Positions 35,335 through 49,439 of a stretch of 64,000 nt of DNA are shown here, in pieces. The stretch covers positions 48,360,798 through 48,424,797 of the forward strand of contig NC_059501.1 of assembly GCF_914767665.1 (NCBI RefSeq), given 5' to 3'. This DNA is from Harmonia axyridis. Its lineage: Eukaryota > Arthropoda > Insecta > Coleoptera > Coccinellidae. Under the pieces are notes generated by a model. The model searched no databases, was not told where the DNA came from, and saw nothing but the letters and a program-made list of their open reading frames with translations. Both the position numbers and the translations under genes were made by a program. How positions within the stretch are numbered: the stretch's first letter is position 1; each line of letters starts with the position of its first letter.

Positions 35335-36879
35335 AATAATTTGTATCACTAAAATTAGTGAGGCTTTAATAAAATATTGCTTCAAACAATATCATGAACT
35401 AATGAAATTGTCTAATGGAGTAATCAGAATCTATTCTATAAAAAATTGTAATAATAATAATACTCATCACTACATAGTTGAATAATAATTCTCATAGCTG
35501 TCGCAATTTTTACTATTCATTTTAATCCGCGTGGACATAGTTCCTTCAGTTCTCAACACAACTTATGCCAGTTAAACGATGCTACAATAACCCGAAAATT
35601 TCACGCTCTTTTGAATGTCGAATAAACAAGATCGAATTAGACATGAGAGAACGCCCCACTCTGTATATAATTGTTATGGTCCAATCAACGTCTCCAGTCC
35701 CTCAATGTAGTAGGCTGAAAATGAAAGGCAACTATTTCTATATTAGATATTTCATCCTTTCTGCATATGAACCTGAAACTAACACTTGGCATTTTATACA
35801 AGCCCAGTAAATACGGCCGTCGTCATTAGAAATACTCATTTGGAATTTTCTGTACGCAGCTCGAAAATCATATATTTCAGCTATTTACATTCTATGCAGG
35901 TTATGTATGTAAGGAAGGAAAACGTTTTCATGATTTGATTCTTGTATGAAAATTAGAAGGAGTATCTTCTGTATATGGAAATAAAGTGATTAAAATATCT
36001 ATTTCACAACAACGAACAATATCTACGCTGAATGAAAAATTGTATCGTCATCCGAAAAAATTCTTTCACGCAGACGGCATCGGAGGTTAGACCTCCTTCA
36101 AGCGTTAAGTCGCTTTCAGTCGCATTCAGAGATCAGCGACAAACATCCAGATGAAAATTTTAATCGTATTTTTGACTCGAAGTGGAATTTTTTTCGTATC
36201 AATAAAAATTTGGAAGTACCAGTTTAACCTTTGTTGCCGCCTGCGTGAAAGACTTCTTTCGAATGACGAAACAATTTTTCATTCTCTTACGATTTTGTTC
36301 GTACAAAGCGAGATGATTTTCGTTGTTGTGAAATAGATAGATGATCACTTTATATCCAAATACAGTTTATACAGAATGGAAATGGTGTCCTAACCTCTTT
36401 CTTCAATAATTGTTTTCCTGAACAATATATTTGAAGAATTCAACTGTGTTATGGTTTTCCATTCAGTTCTGAAGACAAAATATCTCTCGCAGAAAATATC
36501 TATTGTCAATACTTTTCTAGTCTCACTAGATATCTCCAGTTCTCATTTCACATCAATGAGTTAGTGCACCATAGAATGAAATATCCTAAGATTTCGTGTG
36601 TCTGTATTGAAAACGGTCAGCTTCGGTTTATTTCAAAAGAAGTATATCTACTCTACACTTTCGATATTCTTTTCCAAAGTTGAATTACATATCTGAAATA
36701 TCTTTTTGACAAAAATAATTTCGAACATTATGTAGAGTAATAGTATTCGATGCTTATTCAGAGCAGTTACAAATATCAAACACCATAAACTCGCCAACAC
36801 ATTATTTGGGCTGTCCGGAATGTATCTTGGAAATGAGGCTGATTTCGAAAAAAACATGAACTACACCTTCTTATTCTCA

Positions 36880-39300
36880 TACAAGAATCGAATCATGAAG
36901 TCGTTTTCCTTCCTTACATACATCACCTGCATATAATGCAAATAGCTTGAATATATGATTTTCGAGCTTGGTACAGAAAATTCGAAAAGAGCATTTCTCA
37001 TGACGACGGCCGTTTTTACCGGGCTTGTATAAGTAGCCAAGTGTTAGTTTTAGGTTTTTATATTTATTTTTATCTTATCTACAGATAAGATAAAATATCT
37101 AATATCGAAATCGTTGACTTTCATCGGCGGTCAACCACATTGAGGGACTGGAGACGTTGATTAACCATAACAATTATATACTGAGTGGGGCGTTCTCGCA
37201 TGAATGGTCCGATCTTGTTTATTCGATATTCAAAAGGGCGCCAAATTTTCGTTTCATCGTAGTATCGTTTAATTGGTATGAGTTGTGTTGAGAAGTGAAG
37301 GAACTATGTCCGCGCGCAGTAACTGAATAGTAGAAATTGCGACAGGTATGAGTATTATTATTATATTTTTAAATAGAATAGATTCTGATTACTCCATGAG
37401 ACAATTTCTTCAGTTCATGATATGGTTCGAAGCAATAACTTATTATTGCCTCACTAATTTTAGTGATACAAATTATGAAACAACTGATAATTTGTTCTAT
37501 AGGTATCGACGTTGAAAGAGAGGTTCATTAAAATAAGTAATGTGCACCGATGAGCCATCATTACAGATTGGAAGATGGTGTAACTATATCGAAAGTTATT
37601 CCTAACCAAAAAAATTTAAATTTTTTCTTAGAACCTCATACATGCATTCCTAATTCGAATCACACAGAATGTTAAAGTTGAGAAAAATAGTTCTTGCGCG
37701 CTCGTTTTTCGAGGAAAGTTTTCGTTTTTGAATATTGAGCCGAAAATTATCTCAAACGATAGAGTTGCGAATCCCTGATTAAAAGTCATAGGTCAAATTC
37801 ATTGTCTGTCCTTCCGTCCGTATCCCTGTTTGTCTGTATGTATTTATGACATTCCATCCGTATGTCTGATTCATTTTTCGTACGTCTGTATGTCCGTCCA
37901 TTCATATGTTTCTTGGTATGCCTTTCTGTATATCTGTTTTCAAGTTACAAAAAGAAAGTTGAAAATGGAGTATAAAGAAAAGTTCCCATAACATTCTATA
38001 GGCGCTTTTTTCAGTAGAATCTATTGGTGTAATAATTTTTTATTGCTATTAGTTATTATAGATGTGATACAATCTTGTGTTTTTTGAATTTCGATCGAAA
38101 AAATTCCTTTGAGAAATGAAATCGCTTTTTATTTCCTCTTCATGATGATAACATGGTATATAAATTGCTCATCAAACTATATAAATAATTAAAAAATTTC
38201 AGTTCCACATAGCAAATCACCCTAAAGCCTATCCATTATAATCTGTGAACTTCATATAAATTTGGTGGCCACCAAGTTCTCTGAACTTATTATTGCCGGA
38301 TATTTTATTTCACAATTTTTCAACTGATGAATGATACTCTTTGAATGTGACCAAAGGAACAAATCTAACGTTGTTAAATCTTGGTGGCCACGGACAATTT
38401 CCCTTATCTGAAGTCCACAGCTTTCAATGATATATTTGCCATGTGAAAGTAAAACTTTCGATGATTCTTTAAGTTTGATGAATAATTTATATTTAGTGTA
38501 ATATATGTTTCAAAGAAAAAGAATCGTTATTTTCCATGAAAAATTCTCTGATTTACATCTAACAAAATACATTTTTGTGTTATGATTTCAAATATTTATT
38601 GCAATGAAGAACGAATGATGATTATTTTGAACAGTTCATTAGTTAATGTTTATATCTGAGGCAAAATTTGATTCGCACCTCACAAACAGAGTGTACACCT
38701 TCTAAATTGGCAGGAATATTAAATGTTTTGATATAGGTTCTGTTTCAGATAATGGCCGTGAAAAGCCCAGAAAGTTTCAAGAATAATCTTATATTTGATA
38801 CTTATATTTCAAGGATTTTCAACTGACGTGATCACTCAAAGAAATAAAACGCCATATATGGTCAGGAGAGGAGAAGCAGTTAGTACTAATACACTTCAAG
38901 AATCATGTGAGGAATAATAATCCTTCCAGAAGACATGAATGTATGGTATTCATTTCCAAGCATTCACCAAGTTTCCAGAATGATGACCGAGTTTGAATTA
39001 AAATCCTGGTATATAAAGAATACCAAAAAATAGAGTGTAATTGAAAATATTTGATTGAGTCTGAAAAAAATTCATTATATTTTTGTTTTGTTATTTTTAA
39101 ACCTTATTTGTAGACTTGCAATTATGTGATATTTTGAGTTTTCATTAAATTTATATTTTCAATGAGTTTTTCAATCAAGTACCCGCTCACAATATCTACT
39201 TCACTCACACATTCTTATTTTTCAGATGATTTCAGTTCTGAGACAAATTCTAAGAATATTTATCTTATTCAACTAGTTGTAACTAATAATTAGATTATTC
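36880..39300. repeat. Fold-back arm, right, of unit copy 1
   Basis: Inverted counterpart of 32630-35965, without the MITE and without the LINE tail. The spacer between the arms (about 35966-36879) is also present in unit copy 2 and, in part, in the extra segment 39803-41250. No gene is seen. Confidence 0.85.
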
Positions 39301-39802
39301 CAGTTATAGATATAACCTTTATATCAATGATTTTATTTTGATTCATTCTTCTTAGTGCCTATATTAATATGAATTTCACAAAAAAAGTTTAATATTTCTT
39401 CATAACACTATACCAATCTATTGTATTCCTCCTTAACACTCCTAATTGATTGAATTCAAACCGTTCTTTTAATGATTGGCCATCATTTTCAACATAGTTT
39501 TTATTGTGAAGCATGGTTCTTATTCGGTTCATTTATATATTATTTCTATTGTTTATATATGTCACTTACAAAACAATATAAAATGAAGTATTATCATAGG
39601 TAGCCCTAAATCATCAAATTTGATTTCATACTCATCATGGCTGAGTCCGACAGAATCGATTTTGAATGACATTTACTCAACAATTTTTCGAATTTAATTG
39701 TTTGATAATATTTTTTCCTCCAAAATCCGAAGATCGAAGTCTTTTGAGAAAAATGATCGCATGCAGCTCTCCTGTAACAAGCAGAAAAAAGATGCTGGAA
39801 CG

Positions 39803-41250
39803 ATGCTTCAATAAAACGAAAATTTCGCGCCCTTTTTATATCGATTAAACAAGATCGAATCCGACATGCGAGAACGCCCCACTCTGTATATAATTGTTAT
39901 GGTCGATCAACGTCTCCAGTCCCCCAATGTGGTAGCTCGAAAATGAAAGGCAACTATTTCTATATTAGATATTTCATCCTTTCTGTATATGAACCTGAAA
40001 GTAACACTTGGCTACTTATACAAGCCCAGAAAATACGGCCGTCGTCATGAGAAATACTTATTTGAAATTTTCTGTACGCAGCTCGTAAATCATATATTTC
40101 AGCTATTTACATTATATGCAGGTGATGTATGTAAGGTAGGAAAACGACTTCATGATTTGATTCTCTTATGAAAATTAGGAGGAGTATCAACTGTATATAA
40201 AAATAAAGTGATAAATCTTTCTTTTTCACAGAAACGAACAACATCTACGCTTTGTTCCATCAAAATCGTAAGAGAATAAAAAATTGTTGGTCATTCGAAA
40301 AAATTCTTTCACGCAGGCGGCATCGGAGGTTAGACCTCCTTCAAGCGTTGAGACTTAACGGTTGAACAACAACAACAATTGTTATGGGCATTCAGAGATG
40401 AGCGACAAACATCGAGCTGAAAATTTTAATCGTATTTTAGACTCGACGTGGAAAAGGACAATCTTCCATTTCCATTTGGAAGTACCAGTTTAACCTCCGT
40501 TGCCGCCTGCGTGAAACCCTTCTTTCGAATGACGAAACAATTTTTCATTCTCTTACGATTTTGTTCGAACAAAGCGTAGATGTTTTTCGTTGTTGTGAAA
40601 TAGAAAGACGATCACTTTATTTCCAAATTTAGTATATACAGAATGGAAATGCTGTCCTAACCTCTTTCTTCAATAATTGTTTTTCTGAACAATATATTTG
40701 AAGAATTCAACTTTGTTACGGTTTTTTGATGGCAAAATATTTCTTGCAGAATTTTTATATTGTGAATATTTATATTGTCACTAGATCTCTTCAGTTCTCA
40801 TTTCATATCAATGAGTTAGTGCACCAAAGAATGAAATATTCTAAGATTTCGTGTGTCTGTATTGAAAGTGGTCAGATACACTTGTAAGCTTCGATTTATT
40901 TCAAAAAAAGTTTCTACTCTGCTCTTTCGATATTCTTTTACAAAGTCTATTTATATATCTAAAATATCATTCTCACAAAAATAATTTCGAACATTATGCA
41001 GAGTAATATTATTCGATGTTTATTCAGAGCAGTTATAAATATCAAAAACCATAAACTCGCCAACACACTATTTGGGCTGTCTGGAATGTATCTGGAAATG
41101 AGGCTGATTTCGAAAAAAAAATTGATATACTCCTTCTAATTTTCATACAAGAATCGAATCATGAAGTCATTTTCCTTCCTTACTTATATCACCTGCATAT
41201 AAAGTAAATAGCTGAAATATATGATTTACGAGTTAACTTAAGTTATTGCG
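39803..41250. repeat. Extra copy of the fold-back centre, present only in unit copy 1
   Basis: About 1.45 kb that duplicates, in direct orientation, the end of the left arm plus the spacer (compare 35575-36890 and 45660-47070). In unit copy 2 the flanking sequences meet directly near 49437. Its presence accounts for about half of the length difference between the units. Confidence 0.8.
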
Positions 41251-42607
41251 TAGACAATAACTCAAGTTCTATACAGGGTGATTCCAAATTAGACGTGAAC
41301 CTTGGAGAATAAGTTGGTATGACTCATTTGCGGTCGTTTGAGTCATATTTATTGATAACCCTAAATCCATAGTTTCCGTGTAATTTGAGTTCTTTTGATT
41401 CTTAAAAGATTTTCTACCTTAGTTCATTTTTCGTCTTCATTTTCCACGTTGATCCCAATTCGATAATTATTTCGCTTTGAAGTAATCTGAACAGTATATG
41501 TTTGGCATGCAACTTTTGATTTGCGAGAAATATTTTCGAATCTGGCCGATTTACTTTTTTTTTTCTCAAGAGAAGTTTCCGCATTCACTTGTTTCGTGCA
41601 ATCATAGGCAGAAAAATTATGAAGAATTTTTGGAAACAGATATGAAACCTCTTTTCTCGAAGTTTCGTTGATTGATAGGCGTGAAATAATTTTTCAATAG
41701 AATGAGTGTTTCGCAAACTCTAGGCTCAACGTTCGTATATTTTTGAACGAATTGCTTCCTTATCGAAGGATACATATGACGGAACCTGTTTCGTGCCCAG
41801 TGAGATGTACAGCTCCAACAACTTCGGATTTTTAAGTTTGGGACAGATTCAAATGAATGGTATATGAAAAAACCTCCTACGTTCACGTATAATTTGGAAT
41901 CATAGTTTATACGTTTCATTCGAGTTATTAAGAAAATTTGTACCACTTATAAAAATTTTCATGTATCTCTGTTCCATTAAGCAGAATTCCACGTTCTCTA
42001 AAGGAAAGCATTTATTACAACGACTCCCATGGAAGAATACTATTAGTTTCAATAAGTTCTTCAAGTATGGGTGCTAGGTTCATAATTGAAAGGATCACTA
42101 TTCAATTCTCATGACGTCTATTCAATGAACCGGGTTTGTATAACCTTCAAATCGTATGGTTTTTAGATGTTTATATCAGAAAAATGGAATATCCGAGTTA
42201 CAAGCTCTATAAGAACAAATAAAAAATGATTTCTATCGACGTCGGTCCTATATACCGGGTTTGTATAAGCAGTGCGGAGTGTGAGGTTTAAGTTTATATA
42301 CAATCTACAGCGTTGTCATATTTAGGGTCTGGAGAAGTAGATCGAATATATCAATTATATACAGCGTGCTGGCCTCGATACAAGCGCCCTCGCACTGGCC
42401 GAACCCTGAAGTTTTCTGTATATATTATGATGTTTCACCGATATTTCACACCCGACTGAAAATTCACCCCTGGCATTCCCGAACGTCCCTGATCAAGAAT
42501 ATATGGTTAAACGTTACCAGACCCGGAGCCGGGTCTGACAACGTCAGTTTTGGACTGAAAAGTCGGTAGAGTATATCGATTGGGTCTGTATAAGCGGTCA
42601 AACAAAT
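41251..42607. repeat. Shared 3' part of unit copy 1
   Basis: Corresponds closely to 49440-50742. Contains recurring GGGTYTGTATAA motifs at about 42127, 42251 and 42584 and a short palindromic CCCGGAGCCGGG near 42525. No coding region recognised. Confidence 0.75.
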
Positions 42608-42632
42608 ATCTATATATATATATATATATATT
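42608..42632. repeat. (TA)n microsatellite
   Basis: TA array separating the two copies of the large unit. Confidence 0.95.
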
Positions 42633-43429
42633 TATCCAACAGACGTATTCAGTCCCGTTATACTTGGCAGGCTACCTCAGACCCATGTGATCCGAGTGTT
42701 TTCTTGGAGTGTATATGTGAAAAATCAGCTGTTTGAAAATATAACTCCTTAGGCATCCATAGAGGGGAAAATTTTTTTTTCATTCAAGAAAGTTATATAT
42801 TCTGTTCTCTTTTTGAGACCCGTCACGTTCCGCCGACTTTTCATTCCCACATATACTCGACTGACATGTACAGCCCACCTTGTCGATCCCAGCGGTGTTG
42901 TCAGATCACAGGGTCTTATCGCGTCTATTCGATATACCATATTGTTATAATTGTATAAGTGGCGTTGAGAACTGAACAATTGAAGATAATATTGCATTTT
43001 TCGCATGGTTCAGCTTTTTAATGAATAATGTTTATCGAATAATCTCAACTGTTACTTTGAATGAATGAAAATTTGTTAGAATGTCCGTAATTTTCGAATA
43101 TCGAGTAGAAATGATCTCAAACGATTGTAATTCAATTCAGAAAATATCGATATCTTACACTATATCCGCCAATCACGATTATATTATGTCTGAATCTGGA
43201 GTTAGTTGATGAAATAAGTTATCTGAAATTTTGGTTATGAGTTCTTGTGTTTGATGAGACCACAGCGAAACTTTTGTGAGACAAGTTGTATTTGATCGAC
43301 CATTTTTTGACTGAGTACATAAAAAGCAGGACGAATAATCAAATGGTGTGGAATTTATAGCGAGAAAACATCAAGGATGGCAAAATAGATATTATGATTT
43401 TGTTGATTTATAATACGTTCAATACTAAT

Positions 43430-46050
43430 ACTTCTTAGTTACAACTAAATTGAATACGATAAACATTCTTAGAATTTGTCTCAGAACTGAAATCATCTGG
43501 AAAAATGAGAATGGGTGAGTAAAATAGATATTGTGATCGAGTACTCCATTAAAAAACTCATTTAAAATATAATTAATACTTTTCAGTCTCAATGAAATAT
43601 TTTCAATAACAATCTATTCTGCTGGAATTCTATATATACTAGGATTTAAATTCTAACTTAGTCATCATTCTGGAAACTTGGTGAATGCACGGAAATTAAT
43701 TCCATGTTTTCTGGGAGGCTTCTTATTCCTTACATGATTCTCGAAGTGTTTGAAGTACTAAATTCTTCTCCTCTCCTGGCCATATATGGCGTTTCTGTTT
43801 TACTTCTTCACTTCAAGTGACCACTTCAGTTGAAGAACCTTGGAATATAAGTATCAAATATTAGATTTTTCTTGAAACATTCTTGGCTTTCACTGCCATT
43901 ATCTCAAACAGAACTTTTGTAAAACATTTAATATTCCTGCCTACTTCAGAAGGTGTAGAGGGTGGGCAAATTTCGATGTTTTAGCACTACAACTTTTAAA
44001 CCATTGGACATAGACAAAATCTGATACCGATTCTCGGTCTCTTTTTCTGAGGAAGTAACAAGAGTAGTATTCATTTTTGGCCACCTTCTTTTGTTTTCGA
44101 GTTATAAGCGAAAATTGGGAAAATACTGAAGATAGAGCTCTGAAATTAAAACATTATCGAGGCACTTTTTTACGTTAAATCCAGTAGCGTGCTTGTTTTT
44201 TCAAAAGAGTCTCTAATTACGAAGCTACGACCCGAAGTTAAAGTTAAATATTGAGACTCTCAGTTAAAAAAAAGTTTTTGACCATTTTCTGTTATTTATT
44301 CTGGTTCAAACCATACAATGTTATATATTTTCGAAATCAGGAAAAATTAAGCCTTCAAAAAATGACAGAAATTTAGTGTTCCCCTTTGAAAAAACATAAC
44401 TGGATTCTATGTAAAAAAGTGCCTGTATAATGTTTCAATTTCGGAGCTCTAGCATCAGTATTAGCGGAAATATAAAAGTATTTCGATATCGCCATTTTTC
44501 CAATTTTCGTTTATAACTCCAAAATAAAAGCAGGTGGCCAAAAATGAATACAACTCTTGTTATTTTCTCAGAAAAAGGGACCGAGTATAGCGTATCAGAT
44601 TTTGTCTCTCACCACAGGTTTAAAACTTGTAGTGCTAAAACATCGAAATTTGCCCACCCTGTACGCTCTGTTTGTGAGGAACAAATCAAATTTGGCCCCA
44701 GATATAAAACATAAATTAACTATTGAACTGCTCCAAATAGTCATAATTTATTTTTCGTTGCAATTAAGTTTTGAAATCATAATACAATCGTGTGTTTTTT
44801 CAGATGTAAATCTGAAAAATTTCTATGCTAAATGATTTTTTTTCGTCTGGAACATATTAAACACTAAATATTAATTATTCATCAAACTTCAAAAATTAGC
44901 AAAAGTTTTACTTTCACATGTCAAATATCATATTAAAATCTGTGGACTTCAGATAATGTGAATTGTCGGTGGGCACCAAGATCTATGAATTTAACATCGT
45001 TAGATTTGTCCCTTTGATCACATTTGAAGAGCACCATTCATCAGTTGAAAAATTTTGAAAAGAAAATACCCAGCAATAATGAATTGAGAGACTTTTTATA
45101 TAGTTTGATGAGCAATTTATATATCATGTTAACAGATATACGGATGGAATGACATACATACAGACATATAGGCATACAGACGGAAGGACAGACAAAGAAT
45201 TTGACCTATGATTTTTCATCCGGGAGTCGAAACTCTATTGTTTCAGATAATTTTCGGCTTATTATGCGAAAACGAAAACTTTCCTCGAAAAACGAGCGCG
45301 CAAGAACTATTTTTCTCATCTTTAACATTCTGTGTGATTCGAATTAGAAATGCATGTAGGAGGTCCTAGGGAAAAATTAAAATATTCTTGGCTAGAATAA
45401 CTTTAACTGGACCTCTCTTTCAATGCAGATACCTGCAGAATAGATATCAGTTGATTCATAATTTGTACCACTAAAATTAGTGAGAAAATGATAAGTTATT
45501 GCTTCAAACAAAATCATGAACTAATGAAATTGTCTCATGGAGAAATCAGAATCTATTCTATAAAAAAATGTTATAATGATAATACCCATTCCTGTCGCAA
45601 TTTTTACTATGCAGTTGCTGCGCGCGGACATTGTTCCTTCATTTCTCAACACAACTTATACCAATTAAACGATGCTACAATAACACGAAAATTTCGCGCC
45701 CTTTTTATATCGAATAAACAAGATCGAACTCGACATGCGAGAACGCCCCACTCTGTATATAATTGTTATGGTCAATCAACTGCTCCAGTCCCTCAATGTG
45801 GTAGCCCGAAAATAAAAGGCAACTATTTCTATATTAGATATTTCATCTTTTCTGTATATGGACCTGAAAATAACACTTGGCTACTTATACAAGCCCAGTG
45901 AATAGAGCCGTCATCATTAGAAATACTCATTTGGAATTTTCTGTACGCAGCTCGTAAATCATATATTTCAGCTGTTTACATTATATGAAGGTGATGTATG
46001 TAAGGAAGAAAAATGACTTCATGATTTGATTATTGTATGAAAATTAAGAG
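43430..46050. repeat. Fold-back arm, left, of unit copy 2
   Basis: Pairs with 47030-48965 in inverted orientation and corresponds to the left arm of copy 1. Contains the MITE 43958-44661. The 137-codon open frame at 45488-45901 is not supported as a gene. Confidence 0.8.
43958..44661. mobile_element. MITE with long terminal inverted repeats, unit copy 2
   Basis: 704 bp. The inverted ends extend about 190 bp each, the outer bases on the right reading GCCCACCCTG followed by TA. The flanks GGTGTA and TACGCTCTG match an empty site GGTGTACACT in the inverted arms, so the target is TA. It corresponds to the MITE in unit copy 1. Confidence 0.85.
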
Positions 46051-47029
46051 GAGTATCAACTGTATATGAAAATAAAATTCATCTATTTCACAACAACAAA
46101 CAACATCTACGCTTTGTTCCATCAAAATCGAATGAGAATGAAAAATTGTTGGTCATTCGAAAAAATTCTTTCACGCAGGCGGCATCGGAGGCTAGACCTC
46201 CTTCAAGCGTTTAGACTGCAGTCTCAACACTTGAACAACAACAACAATTGTTTAGGGCATTCAGAATTAGCGACAAACATCCAGCTAAAAATTTTAATCG
46301 TATTTTTGACTCAACGTGGAAAAGGAAATCTTCCATTCAATTATTTAACATAACAATAAAAATTTGGAAGTACCAGTTTAACCTCCATTGCCGCCTGCGT
46401 GAAAAACTTCTTTCGAATGACGATACAATTTTTCATTGTCCTACGATTTTTTTCGAACAAAGCGTACATGTTTTTCGTTGTTGAGAAATAGATAGATTAT
46501 CAGCAAATACAGTTTATACAGAATGGAAATGCTGTCCTAACCTCTCTCTTCAATAATTGTTTTCCTGAACAATATATTTGAAGAATTCAACTTTGTTATG
46601 GTTTTCCATTTAGATTTGATGGCAAAATATCTCTTGCAGAATGTGTATATTGTGAATACTTTTCTATTGTCACTAGATCTCACCAGTTCTCATTTCATAT
46701 CAATGAGTTAGTGCACCATAGAATGAATTATTCTAAGATTTCGTTTGTCTGTATTGAAAGTGGTCAGATATACTCGTAAGCATCGATTTATTTCAAAAAA
46801 AGTATCTACTCTACTCTACTCTTTCGATATTCTTTTCCAAAGTCTGATTACATGTCTGAAATATCATTTTCACAAAAATAATTTTGAACATTATGTAGAG
46901 TAATTGTATTCGATGTTTATTCAGAGCAGTTACAAATATCAATAACCATAAACTCACCAACACACTATTAGAGCTGTACGGAATGTATCTTGGAAATGAG
47001 GCTGATTTCGAAAAATAATTGAACTACTC

Positions 47030-48965
47030 CTTCTAATTTTCATACAAGAATCAAATCATGAAGTCGTTTTCCTTCCTAACATACAACACCTGCATATAAT
47101 GCAAATAGTTCAAATATTTCATTTTCGAGCTGGATACAGACAATTCGAAATGAGCATTTCTCATGACGACGGCCGTTTTTACCGGGCTTGTATAAGTAGC
47201 CAAGTGTTAGTTTTAGGTTTATATACAGATAAGATAAAATATCTAATATTGAAATCGTTCATCTGCGGTCAACCACATTGAGGGATTGGAGACGTTGATT
47301 GACCATAACAATTATATACAGAGTGGGGCGTTCTCGCATTTGGGTCCGATCTTGTTTATTCGATATACAAAAGGGCTCGAAATTTTCGTGTTATTGTGGT
47401 ATCGTTTGATTGGTATGAGTTGTGTTGAGATGTGAAGGAACAATGTCCGCGCGCAGCAACTGTATAGTAAAAATTGCGACAGGTATTATTATTATATTTT
47501 TAAATAGAATAGATTATGATTACTCCATGAGACAATTTCTTTAGATTATGATATTGTTCGAAGCAATAACTCATTATTGCCTCACTAATTTTAGTGATAC
47601 AAATTATGAATCAACTGATAATCTGTTCTGTAGGTATCGACGTTGAAAGAGAGGTTCAAATTTGAAATTTTTGAATAAACTTATTATTATTATTATTTAA
47701 ATAAGCAATGTGCATCGATGAGGCATCATTATAGATTGGAAGATTGTGTAAGTATATCGAAAGTTATTCCTAACCAAGAAAATTTAAATTTTTTCTTAGA
47801 ACCTTATACATGCATTCCTAATTCGAATCACACAGAATGTTAAAGATGAGAAAAATAGTTCTTGCGCGCTCGTTTTTCGAGGCAAGTTTTCGTTTTCGAA
47901 TGTTAAGCCGAAAATTATTTCAAACGATAGAGTTGCGAATCCCTGATGAAAAATCATAGGTCAAATTCATTGTCTGTCCTTCCCTCCGTATGCCTGTTTG
48001 TCTGTATGTATGTATGACATTCCATCCGTATGTCTGATTATCTTTTCGTATGTCTGTATGTCCGTCCATTCATCTGTTTCTTGGTCTGCTCTTCTGTATA
48101 TCTGTTTTCAAGCTACATAAAGAAAGTTGAAAATGGAATATAAAGAAAAGTTCCCATAATATTTTTATCATTGGTACCCACTATAGTAATGAAACAAAAA
48201 CATCCTACAGGTGCTTTTTTCAGTAGAATCTATTTGTGTAATAATTTTTTATTGCTGTTAGTTATTATAGATGTGATACAATCTTGTGGTTTTTTAATGT
48301 ATATCGAAATGAAATCGCTTTTTATTTCCTTTTCATAATGATAACATGAAATTTATTCGCACCTCACAAACAAAGTGTACACCTTCTAAATATGCAGGAA
48401 TATTAAATGTTTTATATAGGTTCTGTTTCAGATAATGGTCGTGAAAAGCCCAGAAATCTTATATTTGATACTTATATTTCAAGGCTCATCAACTGACGTG
48501 GTCACTCAAAGAAGTAAGACGCCATATAAGGTCAGGAGAGGAGAAGCAATAAGTACTAATACACTTCAAGAATCATGTAAGGAATAAGAATCCTCCCAGA
48601 AAACATGAATGTATGGAATTCATTTCCATGCATTCGCCAAGTTTCCAGAATGATGCCCGAGTTTGAATTAAAATCCTGGTATATAAAGAATACTAGCAAA
48701 AATAGAGTGTTATTGAAAATATTTGTTTGAGACTGAAAAGTATTAATTTCATTTTTGTTTTGTTATTTTTAAACCTTATTTGCAGACTTGCAGTTATGTG
48801 ATATTTTCAGTTTTTATTATAATTATATGTTCAATGAGTTTTTCAATCAAGTACCCACTCACAATATCTATTTCACTCACACATTCTTATTTTTTCAGAT
48901 GATTTCAGTTCTGAGACAAATTCTAAGAATATTTATTTTATTCAACTAGTTGTAACTAAGAATTA
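47030..48965. repeat. Fold-back arm, right, of unit copy 2
   Basis: Inverted counterpart of 43430-46050. The MITE position near 48370 is empty here, reading straight through. Further non-coding unit sequence follows to 49440. Confidence 0.8.
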
Positions 48966-49439
48966 GATTATTCCAGTTATAGATATAACCTTTTAAGTTT
49001 CGATATTCCTAATTATTTCACAGAAAAAGTTCAATATCTCCTCATAACACTATACCAATCTATTGTATTCTTCCTTAACACTCCTAATTGATTGAATTCA
49101 AACCGTTCTTTTTATGATTGGCCATCATTTCCAACAAAGTTTTGATTGTGAAGCATGGTTCTTATTCGGTTCATTTATATATTTTTTCCATTGTTTATAT
49201 ATGTCACTGACAAAACAATATAAAATAAAGTTATGTCATAGGTAGTCATAAATCATTAAACTTGATTCTATACTCATCATGGCTGCGCCCGACAGAATCG
49301 ATTTTGAACGAAAATTACTCATCAATTATTCGAATTCAATGGCTTGATAATTTTTTTTTCCAAAATCCGAAGATCAAAGTTTTTTGAGAAAAATGATCGC
49401 ATGCAGCTCTCTTGTAACAAGCAGCAAAAAGGTGCTGCA

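Larger units (their letters stand above)
32630..35965. repeat. Fold-back arm, left, of unit copy 1
   Basis: Reverse-complementary to 36880-39300 with moderate divergence. Landmarks pairing between the arms include the TTCTAAGAAT / ACAAATTCTAAG segment (32660 against 39240), the GAGGAGAA...GGCGTT segment (33050 against 38860), a CATACGGATG segment (34860 against 37855) and CGGCCGTCGTCA (35814 against 37003). The left arm is longer mainly because of the MITE at 33228-34033 and the LINE tail at 35221-35334. Confidence 0.85.
31362..42607. repeat. Large non-coding unit, copy 1 (11.2 kb)
   Basis: Begins TTCAGTCCCGTTAAACTTGG right after a TA array and ends near GTATAAGCGGTCAAACAAAT at the next TA array. 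The same start and end recur in copy 2 (42645-50742). No frame with a recognisable domain exists on either strand. It contains a fold-back pair of arms, a MITE, a short LINE tail and an extra internal segment, each annotated separately. Class unknown: it could be a large non-autonomous transposon or a segment duplicated through its flanking TA arrays. Confidence 0.8.

Noticed and set aside
35565..45901. Frames at 35565-35810 and 45488-45901 with a similar tail (GNYFYIRYFI), also present at about 39945
   Set aside because: The similarity follows from the repeated unit. Upstream frames differ, the inverted arms break the frame, and no domain is recognisable. A codon-substitution test over more copies would be needed to revive it.
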